A stretch of DNA of 64,000 nt from Globisporangium splendens (GCA_006386115.1 VFIW01000135.1:1-64000), one strand, 5' to 3'; counted from the first letter of the stretch, positions 9,820 to 22,258 are shown. Numbers and translations: made by a program. Notes: generated by a model from the letters alone, not told the origin.

Positions 9820-12800
9820 GTGCACGAGACGCAAGCCCCCAGCGTGCATGACGCGCGCTGCTGGACTACCACGACTGCGGAGGAGCCGAGAGATCGGCTC
9901 ATCCAACTTGAGATAATCGTAGAGGGATTTACGACCCCTCTGCGGGCACTGCTAGACACGGGTGCGTCGAACAACTTTGTTCGATCGCATGTCGCCCGTG
10001 CGCTAGCGAGAGTAATTTCGGAGGAATCACATTCCTCCGAGTCGAAGATCACCGTGCGGTTGGCAACAGGTGCCACCGTCACGACAGAGACACACGTGAC
10101 ACGACTCCGCGTCACGCATGATGGACACCAAATGGAAGGAGACTTCATTTGGCTGGATTTGGATGACAAGTTCGATGTCGTCCTTGGAATGCCATGGCTG
10201 AAGAAGTATCAGCCGATCATCGATTGGGATCAACAATCGATCAGTTACCCCGCTATGAAGCGGAACAAGGCTAACCGCCCGTCGGCGCGCAACGCGCTGT
10301 CGGTTAACGAACATGATGCAAGGGTGTGCGGTGGCCCCCTTAGCACGATGCTCGATGGAGAAGCCACCCGAAAGTCTAAAGGACAGACTTCGGTTGCTCA
10401 TCGCTCTGTACAGAAGAGCGATGACGAAGGAAAGGTACCGCCAATGGAGACCTCTGATCAAGGCTCCTCGTGCGAAGTCATCAGTGTCATGGTCACTGAT
10501 GAGGATGGATCTCATATTCATGAGATGGCGTTAGAAGACCCTCCGAAGGACGCTTCGGAAGTGATAACGCTACCAATCATGAGCCAGAAACGGTTCATGA
10601 AAGAACTGTGTCGAGGCACCCTCGAGCAGATATGTTACATTGCTCCTCAGGAATCGAGCAATGCCGAGTCGGCAGTACAGAGACACCCACTCGATGAATT
10701 TTTCCTTGCGTCGTCATCAGTGATGGACACTGATGTGCTCGACGAGCCAACGAAGAAGGAACGATTTCAGGCTCAGGGATGGGAATCCCTGAAGGACAGT
10801 CCATTCTACGGGCTGTTGAAGGAGTACGAAGACGTATTCCCAGAAGAAGTTCCCAGTCGTCTTCCGACAGACAAAGAAGTTCGGCATGAGATTGATCTCA
10901 AGCCGGGAACAAAGTACTGCGTCACGAGGCAATGGCCACTACCTCGTGAACAAGTCAAGGTGATCGACGAGTTCTTTGAAGCTCGCTGTAAAGCAGGACA
11001 AGTGCGCGAGTCGAATTCTCCGCACTGCAGCCCCACCTTCTGTGTGATAAAGGCCACAGGAGGTTGGAGGATCGTGCATACGTTCAATAAGTTGAATGCG
11101 GCAACAATCCCGGCGCAAACGCCGATACCTCGCAAAGATGTCATCATTGACAGCATGCAAGGTAGTACTATCTTTAGTACGATCGATTTGAGAGATGGGT
11201 TCTATCAAATCTTGATGCGTGAAAAGGATATCCCTTTCACAGCAGTCAGCACCCCGAGTGGGATGCTGTGGGAGTGGCTCGTAATGCCACAGGGGCTAAC
11301 AAATGCTCCCGCCACGTTCAATAGATGTGTCACGCAACTATTACGTCCAGTGCGAGACTTCGCACCAAGCTATTTTGACGATGTGTTCATACACAGTCGT
11401 GCATCGGATGTTGCATCCGATGTGGAAGTGCACAAAGAGCACCTCCGACAGCTATTGGACTTGATGCGGAAGCACAAGGTGTACGCCAACATACAAAAGT
11501 GTATGTTTGGTGTTGATGAGATCCCCGTTCTCGGTTGCTTTGTCGGCAAGAACGGAGTGCGTCCTGATCCCGAAAAGATCAAGGCGATCAACGATTGGCC
11601 CGTCCCAACAAGCCAAAAGGATCTTCGCAATTTCCTCGGTCTTGCGACGTATCTCCATGAGTACTCGCAGAACTATGTGGGTATCATCCGACCTCTTTCA
11701 TCGTTACTGAAGAAAGACGTCGACTGGAAGTGGTCCGACGAATATCAAGATGCATTCGTCAAGGTGAAACGCAGTCTCATGGAAGCTCCGGTTCTCGCGA
11801 TCGCTGATCACGAGCGACCATTCTATGTGGTCTGCGATGCATCCGACTTTGCAATCGGATGCGCGCTCATGCAGCGCGACGATGCAGATCGAGAACGCGT
11901 GATCTGCTATCAGTCGCGTCAGCTGAAGCCAGCTGAGCGCAATTATCCGGTTCACGACAAGGAGTTGCTTGCCATGAAGTACGCTCTTACGAAGTTCAGA
12001 GTGTATTTGCTCGGAAGTAAACGGTTCACTGTTTACACTGACCACGCTTCGCTGCGCACCGCAGTGAAGTCGCCACATCTGTCGCAAAGAATGGCCCGAT
12101 GGCTTTCTTTCTTTGCGGAGTACGAGCTTGACGTCGAGTACAAACCCGGACGGTTCAACGTGATCGCGGATGCATTATCACGTCGCCCAGACTTTGAGTC
12201 GAAAGCAAACGACTCAAAGGAAGACCGTGTGATGGCAATCGCACGAGAAAGCACGCCGACATCGTCGCTCCTTGACGATATCAAAAGAGCGTATGCGACA
12301 GACAGCAACATCAGTCGACTTGTTGCCCACTTGTCAGACCCGTCTGATAAGTCGCTCAAGGCGTTGGATCCGGCTCAACGCGCTCGTCTACATCGTCACG
12401 AGATGCGCAACGATGTTCTCTACTACCGTGTAGATGACAGCGACGAGCCACGCGCTGTCGTTCCAAACGACAGTGATCTTCGCAACCGCGTGCTCTTTGA
12501 ATACCACGACGCGCCTTTCCGCGGCCATCCAGGACGCGAGAAAACGTATCTCGCGCTTTCCTGCGGCTTCTATTGGTCCCACCAATACAAGTGGGTCCGC
12601 AAATACGTACGCGCGTGCGAGGTTTGCCAGCGCGTCAAACCAGCACCGGTGACCAACGCACCGCTGCGATCACCACCAGTCCCGACGGACTGTTGGAAGT
12701 CAGTCTCGATGGACTTCATCTTCGGTCTTCCTGCTGACTCCAGCAAGAAGACTGGGATCCTCGTCATCGTGGATCGCTTCAGTAAGATGGTCCATCTCAG

Positions 12801-13418
12801 CGCTGTCCCTGCTAGCGTCACCGCAAAGCAGACAGCGCAGATATTCCTGGATTCTGTGTTTAGGTTACACGGAATGCCCACTGAAATCGTGTCGGACCGA
12901 GATCCACGATTCACAGCTGCCTTCTGGCAAGAGTTGTTCCGACTCTTGGGCACTCAGCTCAAAATGTCGACAGCTGATCATCCGCAGACAGATGGTCAGA
13001 CCGAGCGTGTAAATCGCACGCTCGAGGATATTCTGCGCAGCTATGCGCATTCATTCACTCACTGGAGTGAATGTCTCCCTCTCGCAGAGTTTGCAATCAA
13101 CAAATCTGTGCATGCCTCAACTGGGCACACGCCGTTCTACGTGAATGCCCTGAGGCACCCACGTGTTCCGTCTATCCTCGGTGGGATGTCCCCTCCGTCG
13201 GTGACATCTCCCTTGAGTGGGGGGAGGAGTCCACGAAGCAGCAGCTGTTGCTTCGGAACATTCGGAGACCTCGCATCAATGTGAGCAGGTAACTGCTCAT
13301 GCGGCGATCGCCGACAAAGACATCGCTACAACAGTGTTGCAGCGACAAGCTGTCATCTGCTTCGTCCGCGATTCAATCGCTGACGCAGTGGACAGTCAGA
13401 AGGAACAAGCGGACAAGT
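9820..13418 (+). pseudogene. pol: Element B pro-pol (protease-RT-RNase H-integrase), truncated
   Basis: Long open frame to 13284, related to C and A. Protease LLDTGASNNFV (about 9950); RT YFDDVF (about 11370); RNase H VVCDASDFAIGCAL (about 11830); integrase zinc finger H-x-H...C-x2-C (about 12500-12630); DDE core with MDFIFG, VSDRDPRF and the ADHPQTDGQTERVN block (about 12710-13010). The catalytic residues look intact. A frameshift near 13215 moves the end of integrase into another frame, and the element stops at 13418 where the 5' LTR of E begins. The chromodomain and 3' LTR are not found in the window. The start belongs to a frame that continues from 1378-1460 across the inserted element A. 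The first codons at 9772-9819 are A's LTR, not B. Confidence 0.85.
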
Positions 13419-13774
13419 GTAAGGGTCGACGGTGCCATGATGGTACAATGTACCAATATTTCGGTATATCGGAATGTTGGTAGATGATTACGACACCTTT
13501 AGGAACGATTGTGTGTTTATGCATAGGTAAAGATATGACGAGAACCCATCTGTTATCTCAGAAGCGATCCTGTCCACAGAAAAGGAAGAAAAATCATATA
13601 TGAGAAAATCCAGTAAAAAATCCAGTAAAAAATCAAGTAGCACACAAGAGAAAGAAACAGAGTAGGAAGACCCCAAGGGGGCCAAGGACTAGCAACGAAG
13701 TAGTTGAGTTTTCCTTAAACAGTTTTCTCAATCTCACTTCTCAATTTGCCATCAACTACACAAGCCTCCTTACA
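13418..13774 (+). repeat. 5' LTR of element E (357 bp)
   Basis: Begins TGTAAGGGTCGACGG and ends CCTCCTTACA. The same sequence returns at 26894-27236 without a 14-bp stretch around 13710. Confidence 0.9.
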
Positions 13775-13776
13775 AG

Positions 13777-13794
13777 TGGTAGCATTTGTTGATC
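13777..13794 (+). other. Primer-binding site of element E
   Basis: TGGTAGCATTTGTTGATC, two bases after the LTR. The first eight bases equal those of A and C. Three bases further on, element C is inserted. Confidence 0.7.
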
Positions 13795-13797
13795 AAG

Positions 13798-14447
13798 TGT
13801 AATGGGCCATAACCAGCCATTACATGAAGGTGGATCTGTTCCCAGATCTAGTGTGGAACACACCACCTTCAGCGTGCATTGTGGAGACACAAATAACAAA
13901 GGGATTACAATAATACAGTCCCCACATGCACGTGTGACGTCATTCGATGACGTCACGAATGTTCTCTGTGCTGATCAGTGCAGAATGTTGTTCTCATGTA
14001 CTAATCAGTATTGAGCAATGACATCCGTGTACTAATTAAGCACTGAGTGATGATTCCTGCTTGGGAAACCGCACTGGCGACGAGACCGACGTGTCTCTGC
14101 CGCCTGAAGTGAGTGACTCGCGCCACTCACTTTGCAGGGATTTTAAATAAGACTTGAAGTTCAAGCTTCTCGAAGATCCCGTAGGTTCAACCTCAGTGTA
14201 CCCAAGGTTTTATATATCAGATTCATAGGTTTTATTGTGTATATTTAGGTTTTAGTTATAAAAGCTGTAGGATCCCTTGGGGTTCATTTGTAAGTAGCGA
14301 CAGGAACCATAACCATTTTCAATTCAGTTGCAAATTTTCCTCCAAGCCCTCAAGTCTTCTTCCTCCCTCCAAGTAGGGAGATCGCTTCCTCTGGCACAAG
14401 CGTGTGTGCCGTGTTTGAGGGACTGTTTGGAACAGCGCCCTCTTACA
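13798..14447 (+). repeat. 5' LTR of element C (650 bp)
   Basis: Begins TGTAATGGGCC and ends CTCTTACA; matches 20808-21456 and, in reverse, 728-1377. It contains several short repeated words around a TGATCAGTGCAGAATG core (about 13970-14060). Confidence 0.92.
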
Positions 14448-14449
14448 CC

Positions 14450-14467
14450 TGGTAGCACTTCGAGCGG
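14450..14467 (+). other. Primer-binding site of element C
   Basis: TGGTAGCACTTCGAGCGG, two bases after the LTR; identical in element D. Confidence 0.75.
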
Positions 14468-14566
14468 TCCTTCCAACGACCCAGTGAAGTGAAGAGGTTT
14501 GACGACGCAGCTTTAAGCACGTCGCGCATTCCTGTCCAAGACCCTGCGAGCATCCTTGTCTGGAAC

Positions 14567-17500
14567 ATGGATGCTACAGGAACCCCATCCGGTCCAGCAG
14601 TACCGGAAACTGTCGAGTTGACTGCTGAGGGTTTACCTCATTTGTCTTCTCATGAGTGGATGGCGCTTGAGCGCATGCGAGATGTCATCGGAGAGGCTGC
14701 TGTGGTCGGTCTGCTTCGATCGGCATCTCCGGAGGACCAGAAGAGTGCGGTGGTCAGCTTCATGCACCACGAGATCATGTCCTCCCGGAAGCAGGTCGCA
14801 ACCCCTGTTTCCTCACTCAGGACGGTGCCACTGAAGCTTGACGTCTCTCCGTATCGCGGCGGAGAGAGCGAACCTCTCTCACGATGGTTCGTCGAGTTGG
14901 ATGCAGCCATCGCTGCAAGACAACTGCGAGACCCTTCACAGCAAGTGTTGTTCGCGATGTCCAACCTTGCGGGTCGTGCGAAGAGCTGGGCGTATGGTAA
15001 GCGTTTAGTGGATCTAAACTGCTTCCCCAGCTACGACCATTTCAAGACCGAACTCAAGAAGGCGTTTGAACCTCCACAGAGTGAGTTCCGTGCGCGCGCC
15101 GAGTTCCTCAAGCTTCGTCAAGGTCGTTTCGACCTTCACTCGTATGCACAACGTGCTCGTTACTTGGTGTCGAGCATCGTTGACGAGCCGATTGACGTTC
15201 CGACGCAAGTCGTGACGTTCATGACGGGTCTGAACGATGGTCTGATTCGGAACCAACTGTTTCGCGAGTACCCAAGACGCTGGACGAAGCCATTGAACGT
15301 GCGATGCAAGAAGAGTTCAGCATCAAGCAAGCGAAGTTCCCATGGGTTTGCATCAAGACCAATGCGGCAATCAAATGTTGCGCATGATGGTTCCGAGCCC
15401 ATGGACATCTCGTACATTTCCACGCCTGGAAATGAGCGTCCTCGCAACGATGGGAAGTGTTTCCGTTGCGGGAAGCCGGGTCACATTGCTCGGAACTGCA
15501 AGGTGTCTTTGTCGGGTCGGCGAACGACACAAGGTGCTCGTTCGAACAACCACGATCGTTCTTACGGTCGTCGGTTCGAGCGGTCACCTGGGCCAAAAAA
15601 ACGGGAATGGCCAGTAGGGGAGGGGACTCCTACTGGCCCGGAGAAGAGGACTGTGGACGTTGTGGAGACACAGGACTCTGACCCCTATGTGCATCAAGCA
15701 CATGCAGTTTCCACTATGAGTGAGAAGAGTGTCAGTCAAACGTCAAGTTTGATCGTTCACAAAGTTCATGTAGACGGTATTGCAACGCCTCTACGAGCTT
15801 TGGTTGACACTGGTGCGTCGAACAACTTTGTTTGAAATGAAGTGATCGTCAGGCATGGTGTCTTCGTGCCTGATGCGAATGAAGAGAAGACGATGATTGT
15901 CCGGTTGGCAAATGGGTCAACTGTGAAGATGCCGAAGCGCGTGGTGCGCTTGGCAATCGAGTGTGAAGATTTCCGAGGTGAAGACGAGTTTATTTTACTC
16001 GACCTCGATGACAAGTTTGATATCATCCTTGGAATGCCGTGGTTGAAGCGTTACCAACCTAGCATTGACTGGATGAATATGAAGATCTCCGTTGACAAGT
16101 CACGCGATGTTGACTTGTGCTGCACAACAAAGGATGAAGTTGTATGGGTGTACACATCTGTGGAAGAGATCCCAGATGGCCCTTGTGATATTGCGGTGTG
16201 CGATGGCCCCCCATGTTCACAAGTGGTACCCATTTTGAAGAAGACGAACGAAGGTGGAGCAGTCAGGCGCCAGAAAGAGACTGTCTCCTTTGCCATCGAC
16301 GACGAGAAGGTTCGCGATGGCGTTGACAAGAGTGAATGGAAGAGGAACAGACACCCTTCCCAAGACAAGAAGACCAGCAAGAGAAGTGTTTCGCCAAGAG
16401 TTTTGAGTATCCCTGATCAAGGTGCAAGTGGTGATGACGAAGGGAGTGTCCAAGCACAAGACACTCCAAACGAGTTTGTGAATATCGCGGTCTACAATGA
16501 AGAAGGTGACGTGGATGTAATCCGTCACGTGAAGATTGAAAATCCTCCAAGTTCAGTCGAAGAGTTGATTTCTTTGCCATCGATGAGCAAGAAGACACTG
16601 GAGCGCAGCCTAGCGAGAGGCGATATTGCGCAGGTGTGTGTGATCGTCGAAATTGTCGACGAAGGCTTCGTCAACACAGCATCGAGTGCGGATGCAGATG
16701 TGTTGGACGAAAAGACACGGAAGGAAAGGTTCGAGGAGCAGTCGTGAGATGCCCTCAAGAAGAACCCCGTGTATGCGCTTGCCAGGGAATTTGAAGACAT
16801 TTTCCCTGACAAGGTGCCGGACGAATTGCCATTCAATAGAGGCATTCGTCATGAGATTGATGTACTTCCTGGCACGAAGTACTGCATCACAAGACAGTGG
16901 CCGTTGTCAAAGGAACAAGTCGAGGCAATCGACGAGTTCTTTGCACAACGTGCTAAGGCTGGTCATGTGCGAGAGAGCAAGTCTCCGCATTGCAGCCCCA
17001 CTTTCTGTGTGAAGAAGGCAACTAGAGGTTGGCGCATTGTTCACGCTTTCAACAAGCTGAACGATACGACAATTCCAGCCCAGACTCCGGTTCCACGCAA
17101 GAACATGATCCTTGATGGAATGATTGGCAGCACCGTCTTCAGTGATATCGATCTGAAAGATGGGTTCTATCAGATTCGAATGCGCGAAGACGATGTCCCA
17201 CTAACCGCAGTGAGCACCCCGAGTGGTATGCTGTGGGAATGGTTAGTGATGCCACAGGGACTGAAGAATGCTCCTGCTACCTTCAATCGAATGGTCACGA
17301 ACGTTCTTCGTCCTCTGCGAACATTTGCACCAAGTTACTTTGACGACATCTTCGTTCATAGTAAGACCACGAATGGGAAGTCTGATGTCGATGTTCACCT
17401 CGATCATCTTCGTCAAGTTTTCCAGGTCATGCGTGAGAACAAACTCTACGCAAACTTGAAGAAGTGCATGTTCTTCGCCCCCGAGATCCCTGTTCTCGGT

Positions 17501-20416
17501 TGTTTTGTGGGCAAGAACGGTGTTCGAGTCGATCCGGAGAAGGTCAAAGCTATTGACGATTGGCCAGTGCCTCAGAACGTCAAACAGCTACGGCAACGGT
17601 TGGGTCTAGCCAACTACTTGCACAAGTACACGCGCAATTATGCAGCGTTGGTGCAATCCCTCACACAGCTCTTGAAGAAAGACGTTGAGTGGAAGTGGTC
17701 GAAAGACCATGAGACGGCGTTCGAAGAAGTCAAGAGGAGTCTTCGAGAAGCTCCTGTATTGGCTCTGCCAAACCACGACAAGCCGTTCCACGTCGTCTGT
17801 GATGCGAGCCACTATGCCATCGGTTGCGCATTAATGCAACACGATGATGAGGGTCATGAGCGAGTTGTGTCGTGTCAGTCGCGACAACTCCGACCCGCAG
17901 AACGGAACTACCCAGTTCACGACAAGGAACTTCTGGCGATGAAGTATTCTTTGGTCAAGTTCCGTGTGTATCTGCTTGGCGAGGAGCGCTTTGCCATCTA
18001 CACTGATCATGCATCTCTGCGTACGGCAGTGAAGACTCCTCATTTGTCGCAAAGAATGGCGAGATGGTTCTCCTTCTTTGCAGAGTACAACTTTGTTGTA
18101 CACTACAAACCAGGCAAGACGAACATCTTAGCCGATGCGCTGTCAAGACGTCCGGATTACGATCCGAAGACCAAGAGTGAAGACACGGACGGAGCGTGTC
18201 GACTCTGTGAAGATGTTCAAGCGATCGCAGTGCGAGCTGCGACTACAGTGCGGGAAGAGATCGTCGAAGGGTACAAGTCTGACGAAACATGTCAGGACTT
18301 GTTGAAGTACTTCAAGGACCCTTCGGACAAAGCACTGCAAGGTCTTCCGTCGCGCACAAGATCGCGAGTTCACCGCTTCCGAGTACACAATAGGTTGTTG
18401 TACTATGCGGTCGAACAAGGGGATACAGCAAGGATTGTTGTTCCCAACGACGAAGGTCTGCGTCATCGACTCTTGTATGAGTACCATGACAGTCCTTCGG
18501 GTGGCCATCTCGGACGTGAGAAAACATTTCTCAGTCTTTCCCGAGATTACTACTGGCCACACATGTACAAGTGGGTGCGCAAGTATGTGAGGACTTGCGA
18601 GATCTGCCAACGAGTGAAACCTTCTGGTTCCACGCAGGCACCACTTCGTTCATTGGCTGTCCCATCGGAGAGTTGGAAGTCTGTGAGTATGGATTTCATA
18701 TTCGGACTTCCAAGAGACACACATGGACGCAATGGCACCCTTGTGTTTGTGGACCGATTCAGCAAGATGGTTCATATTGCGCCTGTTTCGGACAAGATCT
18801 CGGCAGAGACGACTGCCAAGGTCTTTGTAGACGTCGTATTCCGTCTACACGGACTACCAGTCGAGATCGTGTCTGACCGTGACACCCGTTTCACGTCCAA
18901 GTTCTGGCGTGCACTGTTCGGACTTCTGGACACCAAGTTGTCCATGTCAACAGCGGCACACCCTGAAACGGACGGTCAAACAGAGCGAGTGAATCGAGTC
19001 CTCGAAGACGTGTTGCGCAGCTACGCAACGTCTTTCAAAGAGTGGAGTGAGTTTCTCCCTCTTGCCGAGTTTGCGTTGAACAACTCCACGCATGTCTCGA
19101 CGGGTCACTCTCCATTTTATGTGAACTATGGCATTCACCCTCGAGTGCCTGCTTCCATAATGGGTGAGGTCTCTACCTTAAGTGGGGGAGGGACTCCGGC
19201 TCATGGAAACAAGCCGAAGTCGTCTTACGACCTGAATGCTGCTTCCGAGTTGAAAGCGAACTTTGACTCGATGAAACCCCTCGACGACCTAACAAGTCGT
19301 GAAGGGCAGCAAGTCGATGACTTTATCGTGAGGAGACAAGCCGTTGTGAGGTTTGTTCGAGACGCAATCGCGAAGGCTCAGGATCTGCAAAAGGAACAAG
19401 CAGACAAGAGCGGAAGGAAGAACAAGCAAGTTTATAAGATCAATGATCTTGTATTACTTAGCACGGCAAATCTGCCTGAACATGCAGTGTCTAACTTGGG
19501 AAGCTCGAAGCTTCTGCCAAGGTTCATTGGACCGTTCAAGGTAGTGAAATGCAATGGTGATGCATACACGCTAGACATACCTACACGCATGCGTCTACAC
19601 CCGACATTTTATGTGGGTAGACTGAAGCCTTACCTTCCAAGTGGATCTGCGGATCCTGCGAGATCTTCCGCAAACGATCGAGCTGATCGTGAAGCTTCTC
19701 CACTTGATTGCGAAGAGCAAACAGCTCATCGCTCTGGAGATTCTTCTCGGCGTACAAGAGTTGCAGGACGTCGAAGGATTGGTCCTTCACCGACTCCAGC
19801 GCTTGAAGACGAGAATGGTACTCACCACGAAGTACCTCAAAAGCCGAACCTGCCTCTTCCACAGAGCGCAAAAGGCGATCGTGAGCCAACTCACGAGACT
19901 TCTCGTTCTTCCGGAGTCGAACAAGTTCGTCCTGAACCTGTTGGAACCGTTCCTCGTAACGGGACTCCAAAGCCGAACACTGGGCAGAACCTTCTGTCAG
20001 ATCGTCGATCTTCGACTCGTGATCGGCAACGAGGTTCTCGAGACTCTCGCAGCGTTCCTCAAGTGTCGAACAACGCTGCTGCAAAGCCTCGATTTGCCCA
20101 CGATGAGCACTCTTCCACTTCCAGAGTCGCTCAATCGTTTTCTCGTTCAGCCCCACCCCCGTTATTAGACTCTCAGGGAGAGCATCGCTGGGTGGTTGAG
20201 TCGATTGTTGATCATGAAGATCGACCGACTCATCGTCGAGGAAAGAAGCGGTTGAACCATCAACGCTTCAACAGAGTTCGGTGGCGTGGATATCCACCGA
20301 GCTCGGACACGTGGGAGCCTCGTCAGACATTGGAGTCTGATGTTCCCGACGTGGTCCGCAGCTATGAGAACTGCTTGCAGCGTCGCCAGGGGCGACACTA
20401 CGACGACCAGAGCTAG
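14567..20416 (+). pseudogene. gag-pol: gag-pol polyprotein of element C, two in-frame stops
   Basis: One continuous frame of about 1950 codons. Gag comes first, with the CCHC knuckle CFRCGKPGHIARNC near 15455; protease LVDTGASNNFV near 15800; RT with YFDDIF near 17340; RNase H VVCDASHYAIGCAL near 17790; integrase zinc finger (about 18485-18610) and DDE core (about 18680-19010); then an Arg/Ser/Pro-rich linker (about 19630-20150) and a chromodomain (about 20190-20370). TGA at 15833-15835 stands where relatives have an Arg codon. TGA at 16745-16747 stands where B has a Trp codon. Everything after 16769 is open, so decay is light. The ATG at 14567 is chosen because D and C agree there; the frame is open further upstream, but without an ATG. 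Confidence 0.9.
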
Positions 20417-20702
20417 GATTCGCTCTGTCGTCAGCGGGAGTTCTTCTTTGGGCACGGGCATTGCCACGACGAAGAAGACGCTCCATCTTGTTCTCGTTCT
20501 CAAGACGAACAAATGTTCGCCATGAGTCTCGCTGAGCTGCGATGTGTTGGTTCGGATCATCGCGATCGTTGATCCGACGCCAACTGAAGAACCGCTCCTT
20601 GTAGAACTCGAGCTCCCCCTTCTTCTTCAGAATGGGAGAAATGTCGAAGAGTTCTGGAGCTGTCTGCTGTCGCTTGGACGACGGACGTTCTTCACGGTTC
20701 AC
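19581..20702 (-). pseudogene. Antisense coiled-coil ORF of element C (one in-frame TGA)
   Basis: On the strand opposite pol, one frame runs from about 20702 to 19581 (374 codons), interrupted only by TGA at 20270-20268. The first part (20702-20270) is charged and starts inside the 3' untranslated region; about 95 codons lie beyond the sense stop at 20416, where no sense protein constrains them. The second part (about 20150-19640) is an unmistakable long coiled coil with Leu every three or four residues, rich in Glu, Gln, Lys and Arg. The frame ends opposite the conserved HPTFYVG segment after integrase; the frame in A ends about ten codons from the same segment. Upstream, an 8-bp repeat (AAGCGACC, three copies near 20700-20730) could have shifted the frame, so the true start may lie nearer the 3' LTR. 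Function unknown; antisense transcription from the 3' LTR is an inference. Confidence 0.5.
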
Positions 20703-20794
20703 TTGGTCGCTTGGTCGCTTGGTCGCTTCATTGCCAATTGCAAAGTGAACTGCTCCGAAAGGTCTGCAAAAGTACGCAAGGTACTTGTGACTTT

Positions 20795-21456
20795 AAGGAG
20801 GGGATGATGTAATGGGCCATAACCAGCCATTACATGAAGGTGGATCTGTTCCCAGATCTAGTGTGGCACACACCACCTTCAGCGTGCTTTGTGGAGACAC
20901 AAATAACAAAAGGGATTACAGTAATACAGTCCCCACATGCACGTGTGACGTCATTCGATGACGTCACGAGTGTTCTCTGTGCTGATCAGTGCAGAATGTT
21001 GTTCTCATGTACGAATCAGTACAGAGCAATGACATCCATGTACTAATCAAGTACTGAGTGATGGTTCCTGCTTGGGAAACTGGACTGGCGACGAGACCGA
21101 CGTGTCTCTGCCACCTGGAGTGAGTGGCGCGAACCAATCACTTTGCAGGGATTTTATACAAGACTTGAAGTTCAAGCTTCTAGAAGAACCCGTGGGTTCA
21201 ACGTCAGTGTACCCAGGTTTTATATATCAGATTCATAGGTTTTATTGTGTATGTTTAGGTTTTAGTTATAAAAGCTGTAGGATCCCTTGGGGTTCATTAG
21301 TAAGTAGCGACAGGAACCATAACCTTTTCAATTCAGTTGCAAATTTTCCTCCAAGTACTCAAGTCTTCTTCCTCCCTCCAAGTCGGGAGATCGCTTTCTC
21401 TGGCACAAGCGTGTGTGCCGTGTTTGAGGGACTGTTGTGAACAGCGCCCTCTTACA
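20795..21456 (+). repeat. Polypurine tract and 3' LTR of element C
   Basis: The purine tract AAGGAGGGGATGA at 20795-20807 would prime plus-strand DNA synthesis. The LTR follows at 20808-21456 (649 bp), beginning TGTAATGGGCC and ending CTCTTACA. Right flank TTAAG. Confidence 0.9.
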
Positions 21457-21705
21457 TTAAGTCAAGACTCGCCTCGCTTCGCTCCAACTCGGTGTTATCC
21501 TCTCCGTCTCGGTGACTGCCTGTTCCGGCCGACGCTCGCCAATGACCACTGTCTGCTGACACCACAAGGGATACTCGCTCGAAAGGTTAGCTTTAATGCC
21601 ATTGTGCTTGCGCTGCCCTAGAGATTAACGAGAATCACTGTTCCTTAGTCAAGCTTATTGTGTGGTTTGTGTGCTTGCTGGCGTTGGACGTGTGCGTCCG
21701 AGTAG

Positions 21706-22029
21706 ATGGGAAAGCGAAAGACTCGAGAATCGGAACTCGTCGGATCCTCTTTTGCGCCGCTCTCCAACAACACGGAAAACCTTGATCGTCTGCTCACTAA
21801 GTTCTCCCAAGCATTGGAGCGTCAATTCAGTCTCATCAAGTATATGCGCAACGAGATCCCCAACTGTCACAGCCACGTCGAAAGAAACGCGCTTCAAGAA
21901 CTCACAGATCGTCTGCTCAGTCGTCTCAATCAAATCGAAACTCTAATTACGACATTCGCGGACCGCAAAATCAAAGAAGTCAAGAGCGATCAAGAGGAGC
22001 GTAATACCAAGAAGAGCCGAACCGAATAG
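21706..22029 (+). CDS. ORF0 of element E: small charged protein before gag (107 aa)
   Basis: ATG at 21706, stop at 22027-22029, in the leader of element E about 230 bp before gag. The protein has a basic N-terminus, a central amphipathic helical region with evenly spaced Leu/Ile (likely coiled coil, about residues 25-85) and a Lys/Glu-rich tail. I recognise no family. A, B and C have nothing like it before gag. The composition looks like a real protein, not a chance frame, and the reverse strand also shows only shorter frames. It could be an accessory protein of the element or the remains of an upstream gag exon. About 230 AT-rich bases without features separate it from gag. Confidence 0.5.
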   Translation: MGKRKTRESELVGSSFAPLSNNTENLDRLLTKFSQALERQFSLIKYMRNEIPNCHSHVERNALQELTDRLLSRLNQIETLITTFADRKIKEVKSDQEERNTKKSRTE

Positions 22030-22258
22030 AAGCGATCTCTCCATTTCAAGTTGCATCAACAGAGGCCACCAAAGTGCGAGTGACCAATAGTAACTCACGA
22101 TTCAAGCATTAAATTCAAGTCCACGGTAGAAAAATTTAAATCAAAGTAGTGTGAACAATTGAAAATATTGCAAAGAAAAATGATCAATACGTAAGAAAAG
22201 AAAAAGAAAAGGAAAGAAACACAATCAGAAATCAATATCGACAAATAAGTATATCATC

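Larger units (their letters stand above)
13798..21456 (+). mobile_element. Element C: full-length Ty3/gypsy element inside E
   Basis: LTRs 13798-14447 and 20808-21456, primer site 14450, a single gag-pol frame 14567-20416, and a polypurine tract at 20795-20807. The flanks are TCAAG (13793-13797) and TTAAG (21457-21461): a 5-bp target duplication with one mismatch. The LTRs differ at many more sites than those of element A, suggesting an older insertion. It sits in the leader of E. D at the left edge belongs to the same family. Confidence 0.93.

Noticed and set aside
15833..16747. Programmed stop readthrough in gag-pol of element C
   Set aside because: The stops lie inside the protease and before RT, at sites where related elements have ordinary Arg or Trp codons; simple mutation is sufficient.
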